Translations under genes and position numbers: made by a program
Assembly (NCBI RefSeq): GCF_030433895.1
Contig: NZ_JARUXE010000018.1
Location: 1 to 64,000, forward strand
Source: Arthrobacter sp. PsM3
GTDB taxonomy: Bacteria > Actinomycetota > Actinomycetes > Actinomycetales > Micrococcaceae
Length of the DNA stretch: 64,000 nt
Reading direction: 5' to 3'
The notes under the pieces: generated by a model
The model's database searches: none
Told to the model about the DNA's origin: nothing
What the model saw: only the letters and a program-made list of their open reading frames with translations
Shown here: one piece after another, positions 43,221-51,875 of the stretch
Numbering within the stretch: position 1 is the stretch's first letter
Layout: each line of letters begins with the position of its first letter

Positions 43221-43439
43221 ATGTTGAAGAAGATTGCAGCCGGCGCCGTTCTGGCGGGCGCACTGGCATTCTCCGCGGCGGCCCCGGCCGTTCTGTCTGC
43301 TGGTTCCATCGCCGACGAGGGTGGATTCACCGCTGTCGGTAACTGGCCGGATCCCATGAAGGCACCGCAGGCCGTTGGCAACTGGCCGGACCCGATGATG
43401 TACTCCCTCAACGTCGGTAACTGGCCTGACCCGATGTAA
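43221..43439 (+). CDS. Secreted precursor with three VGNWPDPM repeats (candidate peptide pheromone)
   Basis: This 72-residue precursor has a signal peptide: a basic start (MLKK), the hydrophobic core IAAGAVLAGALAFSAAAPA, and a cleavage site probably after APA (23) or LSA (27). The remaining part holds VGNWPDPM at residues 39-46, 52-59 and 65-72, with the last ending at the stop. The three copies differ only at synonymous sites. The ATG at 43221 follows gagga 5 bases upstream. It is divergent from the XRE/TPR regulator. A multi-copy mature signal is typical of pheromone or repeat-core peptides. No modification enzyme is nearby, which argues against a RiPP. Function and processing are inferred. 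Confidence 0.85.
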   Translation: MLKKIAAGAVLAGALAFSAAAPAVLSAGSIADEGGFTAVGNWPDPMKAPQAVGNWPDPMMYSLNVGNWPDPM

Positions 43440-43459
43440 GACTTAGCAAAGCCGCGCTG

Positions 43460-43500
43460 AACAGCCCCGGGACTGGTTCGAACCGTGTTCCGGGGCTGTT
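43460..43500 (+). terminator. Hairpin after the peptide gene
   Basis: aacagccccgg (43460-43470) pairs with ccggggctgtt (43490-43500) 20 bases after the stop. It probably ends the short peptide transcript. Confidence 0.75.
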
Positions 43501-43630
43501 CTGTGCCCGGGAGCCTTCCGCGACTGCCCCGTGCCGGCCCTTCTGGGGGGGTCAAAACGGCAGTTGTGGAGCAGCCGATCGGGGTTTTCGACGGCGGCGC
43601 TGGGCGGGGAGCATGGCGGGCACAACAAGA

Positions 43631-43658
43631 AGAGGACCCTCCAGCTGGAAGGCCCTCT
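43631..43658 (-). terminator. Terminator of the tRNA-Pro gene
   Basis: On the minus strand agagggccttccag pairs with ctggagggtcctct, followed by T-rich tcttgttgt, just beyond the tRNA 3' end. Confidence 0.7.
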
Positions 43659-43665
43659 ACTTGAT

Positions 43666-43742
43666 TGGTCGGGATGACAGGATTTGAACCTGCGACCTCG
43701 TCGTCCCGAACGACGCGCGCTACCAAGCTGCGCCACATCCCG
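43666..43742 (-). tRNA. tRNA-Pro (anticodon CGG)
   Basis: The 77-base minus-strand sequence folds as a tRNA. The acceptor stem is CGGGATG/CATCCCG with discriminator A, and an encoded CCA is at 43666-43668. The anticodon loop TTCGGGA lies between CGTCG and CGACG and gives anticodon CGG, decoding CCG proline codons. The T arm contains GGTTCAAATCC. Confidence 0.95.
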
Positions 43743-43881
43743 ATCCGTTACTTCAAAAGCAACTTCACAAGACTATCCGATGGGGGCCCCGGATGCGAAA
43801 TCGGGCCGCCGGCGGCCCCGCAACAGAAGCCGTCACGGCACCCCGAACAGGAACCGACGCCGACTGCACGGCCCCCGCGGC

Positions 43882-45711
43882 TCAGACCAGCGAGTCTTTC
43901 CACGCCCCGTGCAGCTGCGCGAAGCGGCCCCCGCCGCCGATCAGCTGCTCCGGGGTGCCGTCCTCAACGACCCGCCCGTCGTGGACCACGAGGACCCGGT
44001 CGGCGGTTTCCACCGTGGACAGGCGGTGCGCGATGATCAGGGCGGTCCGGCCGCCGTCGGCGCCGGTCCCCCGCAGCAGCCCGGCGAGGCCAGCCTGCAC
44101 GAGCCGCTCGGACGGGATGTCCAGCGAGGAGGTGGCCTCGTCGAGGATCAGCACCGCCGGCCGGGCCAGGAACGCCCGGGCGAAGCTGATCAGCTGGCGC
44201 TGCCCGGCGGAGACACGGCCGCCGCGCTTGTTGACGTCCGTGTCATAGCCGTCGGGGAGCGCCTGGATGAACTCGTGCGCGCCCACGGCCCTGGCGGCCG
44301 CCTCGATCTCCTCCCGGGCGGCCCCGGGCCGGCCCAGTGCGATATTGTCCGCCACGGAGCCGCTGAACAGGAAGGCCTCCTGGGTGACCATCACGACGTT
44401 CCGGCGCAGGTCCGCCGTCGCGAGCTCCCGCAGGTCCACCCCGTCGAGCGTGAGGGACCCGGCGGAGACGTCGTAGAAACGGGCGATCAGCTTGGCGAAC
44501 GTCGATTTGCCGGCGCCGGTCTGGCCCACGAGGGCCACGGTCTGGCCGGCGGGGATGTGCAGGTCCATCGTGGGGATGATGACCGGCCCGTCGCCGTACC
44601 GGAATTCCACGCCCTTGAAATCGATGGTGCCTTTGGCATCGTGCAGGGCCACCGGATTCCCGGGCGGGCGGACGGTGGGGACCTCCTCCAGCAGCCCGGA
44701 GACCTTCTCCAGCGCCGCCTGGGCGCTCTGGAAGGAGTTGTAGAACATGGCCATCTGGTCCACCGGCTGGAAGAAGCGCTTCGTGGACAGGATCAGGGCC
44801 AGCAGCACACCGACGGCGAGTTCGCCGCTGAGCACCCGGAACCCGCCGGTGAGCAGCACGACGGCGACGCAGACGTTGCCGATCAGCACCAGACCGGGCT
44901 GGAAAATGCCGTTGAGGTTGATGGAGCGGACCGTGACCCTGCGGTAGTCCTCGGAGAGCTCGGCGTAGCGCGCGGCGTTCTTGCGTTCCTTGCGGAAGGC
45001 CTTGACCGCGCGGATCCCCGTCATGGTTTCGACGAAGTGCACGATCAGCCGTGCCGAGACCACCCGGGATTCGCGGAACGCGATCTGGGAGTGCTTCTGG
45101 TACCAGCGGGCCAGGAAGTACATCGGGACGCCGGCGGCCAGGACCAGGAGCCCGCTGCGCCAGTCGAGGGCAAACACCGTCACGGCCGTGAACACCATAA
45201 ACAGCATCCCCGAGACCAGCGAGCTGATTCCGGAGTCCAGGAGTTCCCGCAGCGCTTCCAGGTCCGAGGTCTGCCGGGCAATGATGCGCCCCGAGGTGTA
45301 CTTTTCGTGGAATTCCAGGCTGAGCCGCTGGGTGTGCCGGAAGACCCGGACCCGCAGGTCCAGCAGCATCGCCTGGCTCAGCCGGGCCGTTGACGTTACG
45401 TACAGGGCGGTGAGGCACGCCGTCGCGACGGCGGCCGCGAGGTAGGCGGCACCGGTGAGCAGCAGCGGGAGGTTGTTGCCGGCGCTCAGGGCGGGCAGGG
45501 CCCGGTCGATGCCGAAGGCAATCAGCGCGGGCCCGGCGACCCTCGCCGCCTGGGACAGCACCACGGCGGCAATGGTCAGCCAGAACCGCCGGCGGACCGG
45601 GCGGATGAGCGAACCGAGCAGGGCCACGGAGCGGCGCCGGACGGTCTTGCTTTCGCCCTTGGTCAGGTGCGCGTTGTCCTCGTTCGCCGTGCCGAAGGTT
45701 GCGCTGCTCAT
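43882..45711 (-). CDS. ABC exporter subunit (fused membrane and ATPase domains), catalytic-site partner
   Basis: This 609-residue half-transporter has six helices and a C-terminal nucleotide-binding domain with Walker [10 protein letters not shown], a non-canonical signature [15 protein letters not shown] and Walker [14 protein letters not shown] with the catalytic Glu. It pairs with the upstream gene, whose ATP site lacks that Glu, so the two form a heterodimeric exporter with one active site. Overlapping ATGA at 45708-45711 couples them. Exporters of this class (TmrAB, LmrCD, BmrCD) move drugs or peptides, and the substrate here is unknown. Confidence 0.9.
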   Translation of the reverse strand: MSSATFGTANEDNAHLTKGESKTVRRRSVALLGSLIRPVRRRFWLTIAAVVLSQAARVAGPALIAFGIDRALPALSAGNNLPLLLTGAAYLAAAVATACLTALYVTSTARLSQAMLLDLRVRVFRHTQRLSLEFHEKYTSGRIIARQTSDLEALRELLDSGISSLVSGMLFMVFTAVTVFALDWRSGLLVLAAGVPMYFLARWYQKHSQIAFRESRVVSARLIVHFVETMTGIRAVKAFRKERKNAARYAELSEDYRRVTVRSINLNGIFQPGLVLIGNVCVAVVLLTGGFRVLSGELAVGVLLALILSTKRFFQPVDQMAMFYNSFQSAQAALEKVSGLLEEVPTVRPPGNPVALHDAKGTIDFKGVEFRYGDGPVIIPTMDLHIPAGQTVALVGQTGAGKSTFAKLIARFYDVSAGSLTLDGVDLRELATADLRRNVVMVTQEAFLFSGSVADNIALGRPGAAREEIEAAARAVGAHEFIQALPDGYDTDVNKRGGRVSAGQRQLISFARAFLARPAVLILDEATSSLDIPSERLVQAGLAGLLRGTGADGGRTALIIAHRLSTVETADRVLVVHDGRVVEDGTPEQLIGGGGRFAQLHGAWKDSLV

Positions 45712-47540
45712 CGGGAAATCTCCTCGGCGCCGAGGCCTGACAGTTCTGAGTCCAGCAGGTCGGAGTCGAGGTCCCGGGGTTCGGTCTCGAGGCTGGCGAT
45801 CACGTAGCGGTAGTGGCGGTTCTCCGCGAGCAGTTCGGTGTGCGTTCCGACGGCGGTGATGCGGCCGTCCTCCAGCAGCGCCACCCGGTCCGCCAGCGCC
45901 ACGGTGGACGGCCGGTGGGCCACGATCAGCGTCGTGGTGTCGGCAAGGACCTCCCGGAGCCGGGTCTCGACGAGTTCCTCGGTGTGGACATCCAGGGCGG
46001 AAAGCGGATCGTCCAGGATCAGGACCCTGGGCCGGGCGGCGATGGCGCGGGCCAGGGCGATGCGCTGCCGCTGCCCGCCGGAGAGGCTGAGCCCTTCCTC
46101 ACCGATCAGGGTGTCCAGGCCGTCCGGCAGCGAGTAGGCGAAGTGGGCCTGGGCGACGTCGAGCGCCTCCTCAAGGGCCTCCTCGCGGCGCTCCGCGGGC
46201 AGGCCGGCCGGGGCTCCGAGCATCACGTTGTCCCGGACCGAGCTGGAGAACAGGGTGGTGTCCTCAAACGCGACGGCGACGACCGTGCGGAGCTCCTCGA
46301 CGCTGAACTCGCGCAGGTCCACCCCGTCGATGGTGATGGCACCGTCGGTGACGTCGTAGAGCCGCGGGACCAGCTGGAGCAGCGCGCTTTTGCCGCTGCC
46401 CGTGATCCCCACGAGGGCCATGGTCTCGCCCGGTTTGATGTCCAGGTTGATGTCCTTGAGGATCGGTTTGTCCGGGGCATCCTCGTAGGCGAAGGTGGCG
46501 TTGCGGAAGCTGAGGGCCCCCTTCAGCTCGGCGGGCCGGCGGGGCTGCTCCGGGCTGGTGATGGTGTTCACCGTGTCCATGACCTCAAAGTGCCGGTCCA
46601 CGGCGGATTTGGCGGTGAGGGCCATGGCGAGCAGCATCCCGGAGAACTCCACCGGTGTGGCGATCACGGCGGCGGTGGCGAAGAAGGCGACGAGGGAGCC
46701 GATGCTCAGCTCGCCGGTGGAGGCCAGCAGGACCCCGACGACGAGGCCGGCACCGAGGGCCAGCTCGGGCAGGAGGGTCACGACCAGGCTGAACGTGGCC
46801 AGGTGCTTGGCCTTGGCGATCTCCGTCTGGCGGAGCTCCTCGGCCTGTTCGTTGAAGTTCTCCAGCGCCTCGCGGCTGCGGCCGAAGGCCTTGAGCACCC
46901 GGATCCCGTGCACGGATTCCTCCACCGTCGTGGCGAGGTCACCGGCCTGGTCCTGGCTGCGGCGGGCCACCTTGCTGAATCGGGTGCGGAACCGGAAGCC
47001 GTAGATCATGATCGGCACGGCGGCGGCTAGGAAGATCAGCGCCAGCTGCCAGCTCATCGAGAACATCACCACGACGCCGATCACCACGGTCAGGGTGGTG
47101 ACCACAAGCATGATGGCGCCGAAGGCCATCCAGCGGCGCAGGAAGTTCAGGTCGGTCATGGCGCGGGAGAGCAGCTGCCCGGAGCCCCACCGGTCGTGGA
47201 AGGAGACGGTCAGGTCCTGCAGATGGTCGTAGAGGGACACCCGCATCCGGGTCTCGACGGTGGTGGCGGGGTTGATCACGAACTGGCGGCGCAGCGCCAC
47301 AAGCCCGGCCTCGGCAATGCCGAGGCTCAGGATCAGGAGGGAGGCGATCCAGACCGCTTCCGCGCTGCCGCCGGGCTGGAGGGACTGGTTGACCAGCACC
47401 CGCAGCACCTGGGGGATGGTCAGGGCCACCACACTGGCGAGCAGGGCGCAGAGCAGGCCCATGACGAGCCGCGGAATGATCGGCCTGACGTGGGGATAGA
47501 GACGGCTGATGGAGGAGAAAAATGAGGTCTGCTTGGCCAT
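45708..47540 (-). CDS. ABC exporter subunit with degenerate ATP site
   Basis: This 610-residue half-transporter has six helices followed by an ATPase domain with Walker [12 protein letters not shown], a canonical [15 protein letters not shown] signature, and Walker [14 protein letters not shown] in which the catalytic Glu is replaced by Asp. It therefore supplies the degenerate site of a heterodimer, while its LSGGQ completes the active site of the 609-residue partner. It is the first gene of the pair, transcribed from a promoter within 47541-47700. Confidence 0.9.
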   Translation of the reverse strand: MAKQTSFFSSISRLYPHVRPIIPRLVMGLLCALLASVVALTIPQVLRVLVNQSLQPGGSAEAVWIASLLILSLGIAEAGLVALRRQFVINPATTVETRMRVSLYDHLQDLTVSFHDRWGSGQLLSRAMTDLNFLRRWMAFGAIMLVVTTLTVVIGVVVMFSMSWQLALIFLAAAVPIMIYGFRFRTRFSKVARRSQDQAGDLATTVEESVHGIRVLKAFGRSREALENFNEQAEELRQTEIAKAKHLATFSLVVTLLPELALGAGLVVGVLLASTGELSIGSLVAFFATAAVIATPVEFSGMLLAMALTAKSAVDRHFEVMDTVNTITSPEQPRRPAELKGALSFRNATFAYEDAPDKPILKDINLDIKPGETMALVGITGSGKSALLQLVPRLYDVTDGAITIDGVDLREFSVEELRTVVAVAFEDTTLFSSSVRDNVMLGAPAGLPAERREEALEEALDVAQAHFAYSLPDGLDTLIGEEGLSLSGGQRQRIALARAIAARPRVLILDDPLSALDVHTEELVETRLREVLADTTTLIVAHRPSTVALADRVALLEDGRITAVGTHTELLAENRHYRYVIASLETEPRDLDSDLLDSELSGLGAEEISR

Positions 47541-47852
47541 GCCCGCTTCTTAGAGCTCAACTGCGAAGATCTAACGCAACTGGATGTAGTTTCCTGTAGC
47601 AACTACCCTAGGCCATCGAATGACAGGGTTCACGTGAAAATCCACAGCTTCAGGATCTCGCCCAGTAATTACATTCCGCAATGGTTCCCCCGCTCGCCCT
47701 GGCCCGGACATGCCCAGTCCCGGGCGCAGCGAGTGGACATAGGCACGGTGCCCCCGCTGGACATGCCCAGCCTTGCGCGCGGCCAGTGGACATAGTGCCA
47801 CTATGCCCATCCGCGGCGCCCAGGGGAGGGCATGTCCCGCGGTGGGGCGGGG
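47541..47852. other. 312-base intergenic region with palindromic repeat
   Basis: It contains the promoter region of the ABC exporter operon and palindromic copy B (47706-47838). I see no gene in it. Confidence 0.6.
47706..47838. repeat. Nested palindromic element, copy B (left arm duplicated)
   Basis: ggacatgcccag occurs at 47706-47717 and again at 47759-47770, each followed by an agtggacata segment. The closing arm gggcatgtccc is at 47828-47838. The inner palindrome agtggacatagtgccact begins at 47785. The extra 53 bases look like duplication of the left half. Confidence 0.7.
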
Positions 47853-48803
47853 TCAGGGGCGGGGGGTGAGCGTGAGCAGCACGGCCTCGGGCTTGCAGGC
47901 GATCCGGACCGGGGCGAAGCGTGAGGTGCCGATGCCGCCGGAGACGTTTACCGGCGTCGTGCGTCCCTTGCTTTCCCAGTCGTGCAGGCCCTTGGCACGC
48001 CAGGTCGGCAGGTCGCAGTTGGCCACAAGGGCACCGAAGCCCGGGACGCAGATCTGCCCGCCGTGGGTGTGCCCGGCGAGCAGCAGGTCGGCCGCGTCCT
48101 CGGTGAAGTGGTCCAGGACGCGCTGGTACGGGGCATGGATGACGGCGACCCGGAGGTGCGGCCTGCTGTCCTGGCCCGTGGTTCCCCGGGGCCAGCCGGC
48201 GTAGCGCTCAAGGCCCAGATGCGGATCGTCGACGCCGGAGAAGTCAACGCGCAGGCCCCTGATGACCAGCGACTGGCAGCGGTTGGTCAGGTCCACCCAG
48301 CCGCCCATGCCGAAGCCCGTGCGGAGCCGCGGCCAGTCCAGCTTGGCGGGGTCCCTGGGCTTCTTGGACGGACCCAGGAAGTACGACGCCGGGTTCTTCA
48401 GCCGCGGGGCGAAGTAGTCGTTCGAGCCGGGGACGAAGACGCCGGGGAACTTCATCAGCGGGCGCAGCGACTCCAGCAGGGGTTCCACCGCCTTGACGTG
48501 GCTGAGGTTGTCGCCGGTGTTGACCACCAGGTCCGGTTCGAGATCCGCGAGCGAGGACAGCCATGCGGCCTTCCGGTCCTGGCCGGGCACGAAGTGGATG
48601 TCGCTGAGGTGCAGCACCCGGATCGGGCCGAACCCCGCCGGAAGAATCGGCAGGGTTTCCTCACGCAGGACGAACTGGTTCTTCTCCCACAGCCCGTATC
48701 CGGCGGCCGCGGCACCCGTGAGGGCACCGGCGGCGGCAGTCACGGCAAAGCCGCGCCCGATGCTCCGGACGCGGCCTGCCAACACCCTGTTGTTAGCGGT
48801 CAT
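47853..48803 (-). CDS. Metallophosphoesterase
   Basis: This 316-residue calcineurin-like phosphoesterase has the metal-binding motifs LSDIHFVPG, NTGDN, PGSNDY and AGHTHGGQI, as in YkuE/YaeI-type enzymes. An N-terminal hydrophobic stretch (FAVTAAAGALTGAAAAGYGL) is probably a membrane anchor or signal peptide, so it likely acts outside the cytoplasm. The substrate is unknown. The penicillin-binding protein gene ends 3 bases before its start on the same strand, as in many actinobacteria. Confidence 0.9.
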   Translation of the reverse strand: MTANNRVLAGRVRSIGRGFAVTAAAGALTGAAAAGYGLWEKNQFVLREETLPILPAGFGPIRVLHLSDIHFVPGQDRKAAWLSSLADLEPDLVVNTGDNLSHVKAVEPLLESLRPLMKFPGVFVPGSNDYFAPRLKNPASYFLGPSKKPRDPAKLDWPRLRTGFGMGGWVDLTNRCQSLVIRGLRVDFSGVDDPHLGLERYAGWPRGTTGQDSRPHLRVAVIHAPYQRVLDHFTEDAADLLLAGHTHGGQICVPGFGALVANCDLPTWRAKGLHDWESKGRTTPVNVSGGIGTSRFAPVRIACKPEAVLLTLTPRP

Positions 48804-48806
48804 GGG

Positions 48807-51092
48807 TCAGGGCTTGCCGGTTGCGCCGTTGCCGGGCTTGGCCGTAGGCGCCGGTACCGGATCAGCGGGCGCCGGGCTGGAGGGCGCCGTCGTCGGCTGA
48901 GCTGACGTCTTGGGCACCGGCACCGGCGCGGGGGTCTGACCGTTCACCAGGTTCGACGGCGGGGCCGGGAACGGGTTGGTGCCGTAGGCCGGCGCGACCT
49001 GGGACATGTAGTTCGAGAACTGCGGGCCCGCGATCATGTAGCCGTCGATCGCCTTGTAGAACTTGCCGTTGAAGGTCAGGTTGCGTCCGGGCCGGTCCTG
49101 GCCGCCCAGGGCATCGCCGAACCAGGACGCCGTGGCCAGGCCGCTCGTGAAACCCACCACCCAGGTCGAGTTGTTGGGGTCGTTGGTACCGGTCTTGGCG
49201 GCGATCGGGAAACTGGTCCGGGTTGAGATCCTGGGCTGGATCAGGGAACCGGAGCCGCGGTTGAGGACTTCCTGCAGGGCGGCGGTCACGCCGCGGGCAA
49301 CCTCCGGTTTAATCGCATCCCGGCAGCTTGTGGCCTGGGCCGGCAGCTGGGCGCCGGTCGCGTCGGTCACCGACTCGATGGCGATCGGCTCGCAGTATTT
49401 GCCGTCGTTCGAGAAGGTGGCGAACGCGCTGGCCATGGTCAGCGGCGAGGTCTGGGTCGCGCCGATCAGGTTGGACAGGCGCGTCATGGGAACGGGGTCG
49501 TTGGTCTGGCCGGCGTGGATTCCGACGGCATCGACGATCTTCTGGATGCCGCAGAGGTCCACCTGCGCCGCGGTGGCGAACGTCATGGTGTTGATCGAGT
49601 TCGCCAGGCCGTCCACGACGGTCATGTTCTTGTAGTAACCATCTTCGGCGTTCTGCAGGTCGTCGGCGGCGCCGAGTCCCTTTTCCGCAGTGTTGTATGC
49701 GCCGTCCACCGGGGTGGGGCAGGTGTTCTTCCACCGGTAGTTCAGCGGGTACCTGCGCACAGCGCCGTTGAGGACGGTGTTCATCGACTTGCCTTCGTTG
49801 AGCCACTCGGCGAAGGTGAACGGCTTCATCGTGGAACCGGGCTGGAATCCGCCCAGGCCGCCGAGGTCGTTGCCCTGGGCGTCCCTCATGTCCACGTTGA
49901 AGTTGATGACGTTGTTGAATTTCCCTTCGGCCTCCAGGAACTGGGTGTTCTGGGCCATCGAGATGATCTTGCCCGAGCCCGGCTGCACGGACACCAGCGA
50001 GGCGCCCCACTTGTCCGGGTTCGCCCCGGCGGAGCCGTCAACCTGGGTCTGCGCCACGGCCTGGGCGTTCGGGTCCAGCGTGGTCTTGATGGTCAGGCCG
50101 CCGCGGAAGACCGTCCGGACCCGGGCGTCGGCGTCGGCGCCGTAAGCGGGGTTGTTGAGCAGCAGGTGCAGCACGTAGTCGCAGAAGTACGGGGCCGTCG
50201 TCGAGTAGGCACAGCCCTGGCGTGCCGGCGTGACCTTCGTTTCCACCGGGGAGGCCACGGCGGCGTCATAGTCGGCCTGCTTGATCTTGCCCTGGCTCAG
50301 CATGGCCTGGAGCACCAGGTCGCGGCGGATCTTGGCGTTCTCCGGGTTGTTGATCGGGTCGTAGAAGGACGGGCTGTTGACGAGGCCGGCCAGCAGTGCG
50401 GCCTGCGGCAGGGTCAGGTCCTTGGCGGTGGTGCTGAAGAAGAACTTGGACGCGGCTTCGATCCCGTAGGCGTCACGGTTGAAGAACACAATGTTGAGGT
50501 AACCCTCGAGGATCTGCTCCTTGGTGAACTTCTTCTCCAGGGCGATGGAGAGCTTCATTTCCCGCAGTTTGTCGCCGATGCCCTTGTTCACGCCGTTCAG
50601 GAGGACCTGGTCGCCCTTGCCCTCGGCCTCCAGGGAGGAGTTGATGACGTTGTTAACGTATTGCTGCGTGATGGTTGACGCGCCCTGCTTGTTGCCGCGG
50701 GCCGTGCTGACGAGCGCGCGCATGATCCCGGTGGTGTCCACACCGCCGTGCTCATAGAAGCGGTTGTCCTCAATGGCGATGACCGCGTCCTTGATGTACG
50801 GCGACATCTGGTCAAGGGATACCTTGGTGCGGTTCTCCGCATACAGGCTCGCGATCACGCTGCCGTCGGCGGCCAGGATAGTCGTCGACTGGCTCGGCGG
50901 GTCCACTTTCAGTTCGGCTGGCAGCGTGTCGAAGAACTTGATCGATCCGCTGGCCGAGCTGCCCGTGACGGCGGCTGCGGGGACCAGCAGTCCCGCCACC
51001 AGGACGCCACAAATGGCGCTCACGCCCAGGAAAAGAAGGAGCTTTCCGAGGGTGGTGGCCGTGTCAAATAAAGGGTTCTTACCAGTCGCCAT
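48807..51092 (-). CDS. Class A penicillin-binding protein (ponA2-like)
   Basis: This 761-residue bifunctional enzyme builds peptidoglycan. After one N-terminal helix comes the GT51 glycosyltransferase (EDNRFYEHGGVD, GASTITQQYVNN, YGIEAASKFFF, LPQAALLAGL). The transpeptidase follows with SxxK in GSTMKPF, SxN in ANSINTM and KTG in AAKTGTND. The C-terminal 70 residues are Pro/Ala/Thr-rich. The ATG at 51092 is chosen over an in-frame GTG at 51101 because only it has a ggaaa-type ribosome-binding site. Its place beside RidA and CRP matches ponA2 in mycobacteria. Confidence 0.92.
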   Translation of the reverse strand: MATGKNPLFDTATTLGKLLLFLGVSAICGVLVAGLLVPAAAVTGSSASGSIKFFDTLPAELKVDPPSQSTTILAADGSVIASLYAENRTKVSLDQMSPYIKDAVIAIEDNRFYEHGGVDTTGIMRALVSTARGNKQGASTITQQYVNNVINSSLEAEGKGDQVLLNGVNKGIGDKLREMKLSIALEKKFTKEQILEGYLNIVFFNRDAYGIEAASKFFFSTTAKDLTLPQAALLAGLVNSPSFYDPINNPENAKIRRDLVLQAMLSQGKIKQADYDAAVASPVETKVTPARQGCAYSTTAPYFCDYVLHLLLNNPAYGADADARVRTVFRGGLTIKTTLDPNAQAVAQTQVDGSAGANPDKWGASLVSVQPGSGKIISMAQNTQFLEAEGKFNNVINFNVDMRDAQGNDLGGLGGFQPGSTMKPFTFAEWLNEGKSMNTVLNGAVRRYPLNYRWKNTCPTPVDGAYNTAEKGLGAADDLQNAEDGYYKNMTVVDGLANSINTMTFATAAQVDLCGIQKIVDAVGIHAGQTNDPVPMTRLSNLIGATQTSPLTMASAFATFSNDGKYCEPIAIESVTDATGAQLPAQATSCRDAIKPEVARGVTAALQEVLNRGSGSLIQPRISTRTSFPIAAKTGTNDPNNSTWVVGFTSGLATASWFGDALGGQDRPGRNLTFNGKFYKAIDGYMIAGPQFSNYMSQVAPAYGTNPFPAPPSNLVNGQTPAPVPVPKTSAQPTTAPSSPAPADPVPAPTAKPGNGATGKP

Positions 51093-51129
51093 GTTTTCCA
51101 CTTTACCGGCAAGGACTAGGCTTTAGGTC

Positions 51130-51285
51130 ATGACCAAATGGGAGTACGCCACGATTCCGCTCATTATCCACGCCACAAAGCAGATTTTGGACCAGTGGGG
51201 TGACGACGGCTGGGAGCTTGTCCAGGTTGTTCCGGGCCCCGAAGGAAACGGCCTGGTTGCCTACCTGAAGCGGGAGAAGCAGTAG
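51130..51285 (+). CDS. DUF4177 small protein
   Basis: This 51-residue protein reads MTKWEYATIPLIIHATKQIL, then DQWGDDGWELVQVVPGPEG and LVAYLKREKQ. The W-EY ... GWELV pattern defines DUF4177. The function is unknown. Similar tiny proteins sit beside RidA in actinobacterial genomes. It starts 37 bases from the divergent PBP gene, and RidA begins 2 bases after its stop, so the two form an operon. Confidence 0.85.
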   Translation: MTKWEYATIPLIIHATKQILDQWGDDGWELVQVVPGPEGNGLVAYLKREKQ

Positions 51286-51287
51286 CC

Positions 51288-51857
51288 ATGAGCACCCCCG
51301 CATCCGCCGCTCCGGGCGCCTCTGCCGCGCCCGGAACACCGGCCCACAGCACCGACGGGACGGGCGCGTCGTCCGCCGTCGAGCAGCGCCTCGCCGAGCT
51401 CGGGCTGAGCCTGCCCCAGGTTGCCGCCCCGGTGGCCGCCTACGTCCCCGCCGTGATCTCCGGCAACCACGTCTACACCTCGGGCCAGCTGCCGTTCGTC
51501 AACGGCAGGCTTGAGGCGACCGGCAAGGTGTCCTCCGGCACCGAAGGCTTCTCGGACGAGGCCACGGTCTCCCCGGAGGCTGCCCGGCAGTACGCCGCGA
51601 TCTGCGCCGTCAACGCCCTCGCCGCAGTGAAGAGCGTCATCGGGGACCTGGACCGCATCACCCGGATCGTCAAGGTTGTCGGCTTCGTCTCCTCCGACCC
51701 GTCCTTCACCGGCCAGCCCGGTGTCATCAACGGCGCGTCCGAACTGCTCGGCAAGGTTCTCGGCGACGCCGGCCAGCACGCACGGTCCGCCGTCGGCGTT
51801 GCTGTACTTCCCCTGGACTCCCCGGTTGAAGTCGAACTGATCGCCGAATTCGCCTAG
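51288..51857 (+). CDS. RidA-family enamine/imine deaminase
   Basis: This 189-residue protein has a RidA (YjgF/YER057c/UK114) domain from about residue 32: VISGNHVYTSGQLPFVNGRL, CAVNALAAVKSVIGDLDRI, VKVVGFVSSDPSF and VGVAVLPLDSPVEVELIAE. RidA hydrolyses reactive enamines formed by PLP enzymes. The N-terminal 30-residue Ala/Pro/Ser-rich extension is longer than usual. The NUDIX gene starts 18 bases downstream. Confidence 0.9.
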   Translation: MSTPASAAPGASAAPGTPAHSTDGTGASSAVEQRLAELGLSLPQVAAPVAAYVPAVISGNHVYTSGQLPFVNGRLEATGKVSSGTEGFSDEATVSPEAARQYAAICAVNALAAVKSVIGDLDRITRIVKVVGFVSSDPSFTGQPGVINGASELLGKVLGDAGQHARSAVGVAVLPLDSPVEVELIAEFA

Positions 51858-51875
51858 AGGGCAGGTTAGTTTCTT

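Noticed and set aside
43221..43439. Interpreting the repeat peptide as a RiPP or bacteriocin precursor
   Set aside because: No modification enzyme, protease or immunity gene is adjacent. The units lack Cys, Ser or Thr for the common cross-links, and the divergent HTH-TPR gene fits signalling better. It remains an alternative.
43684..45393. A 569-codon plus-strand open frame opposite the ABC exporter gene
   Set aside because: It starts in the tRNA region and is antisense to a transporter with full Walker motifs.
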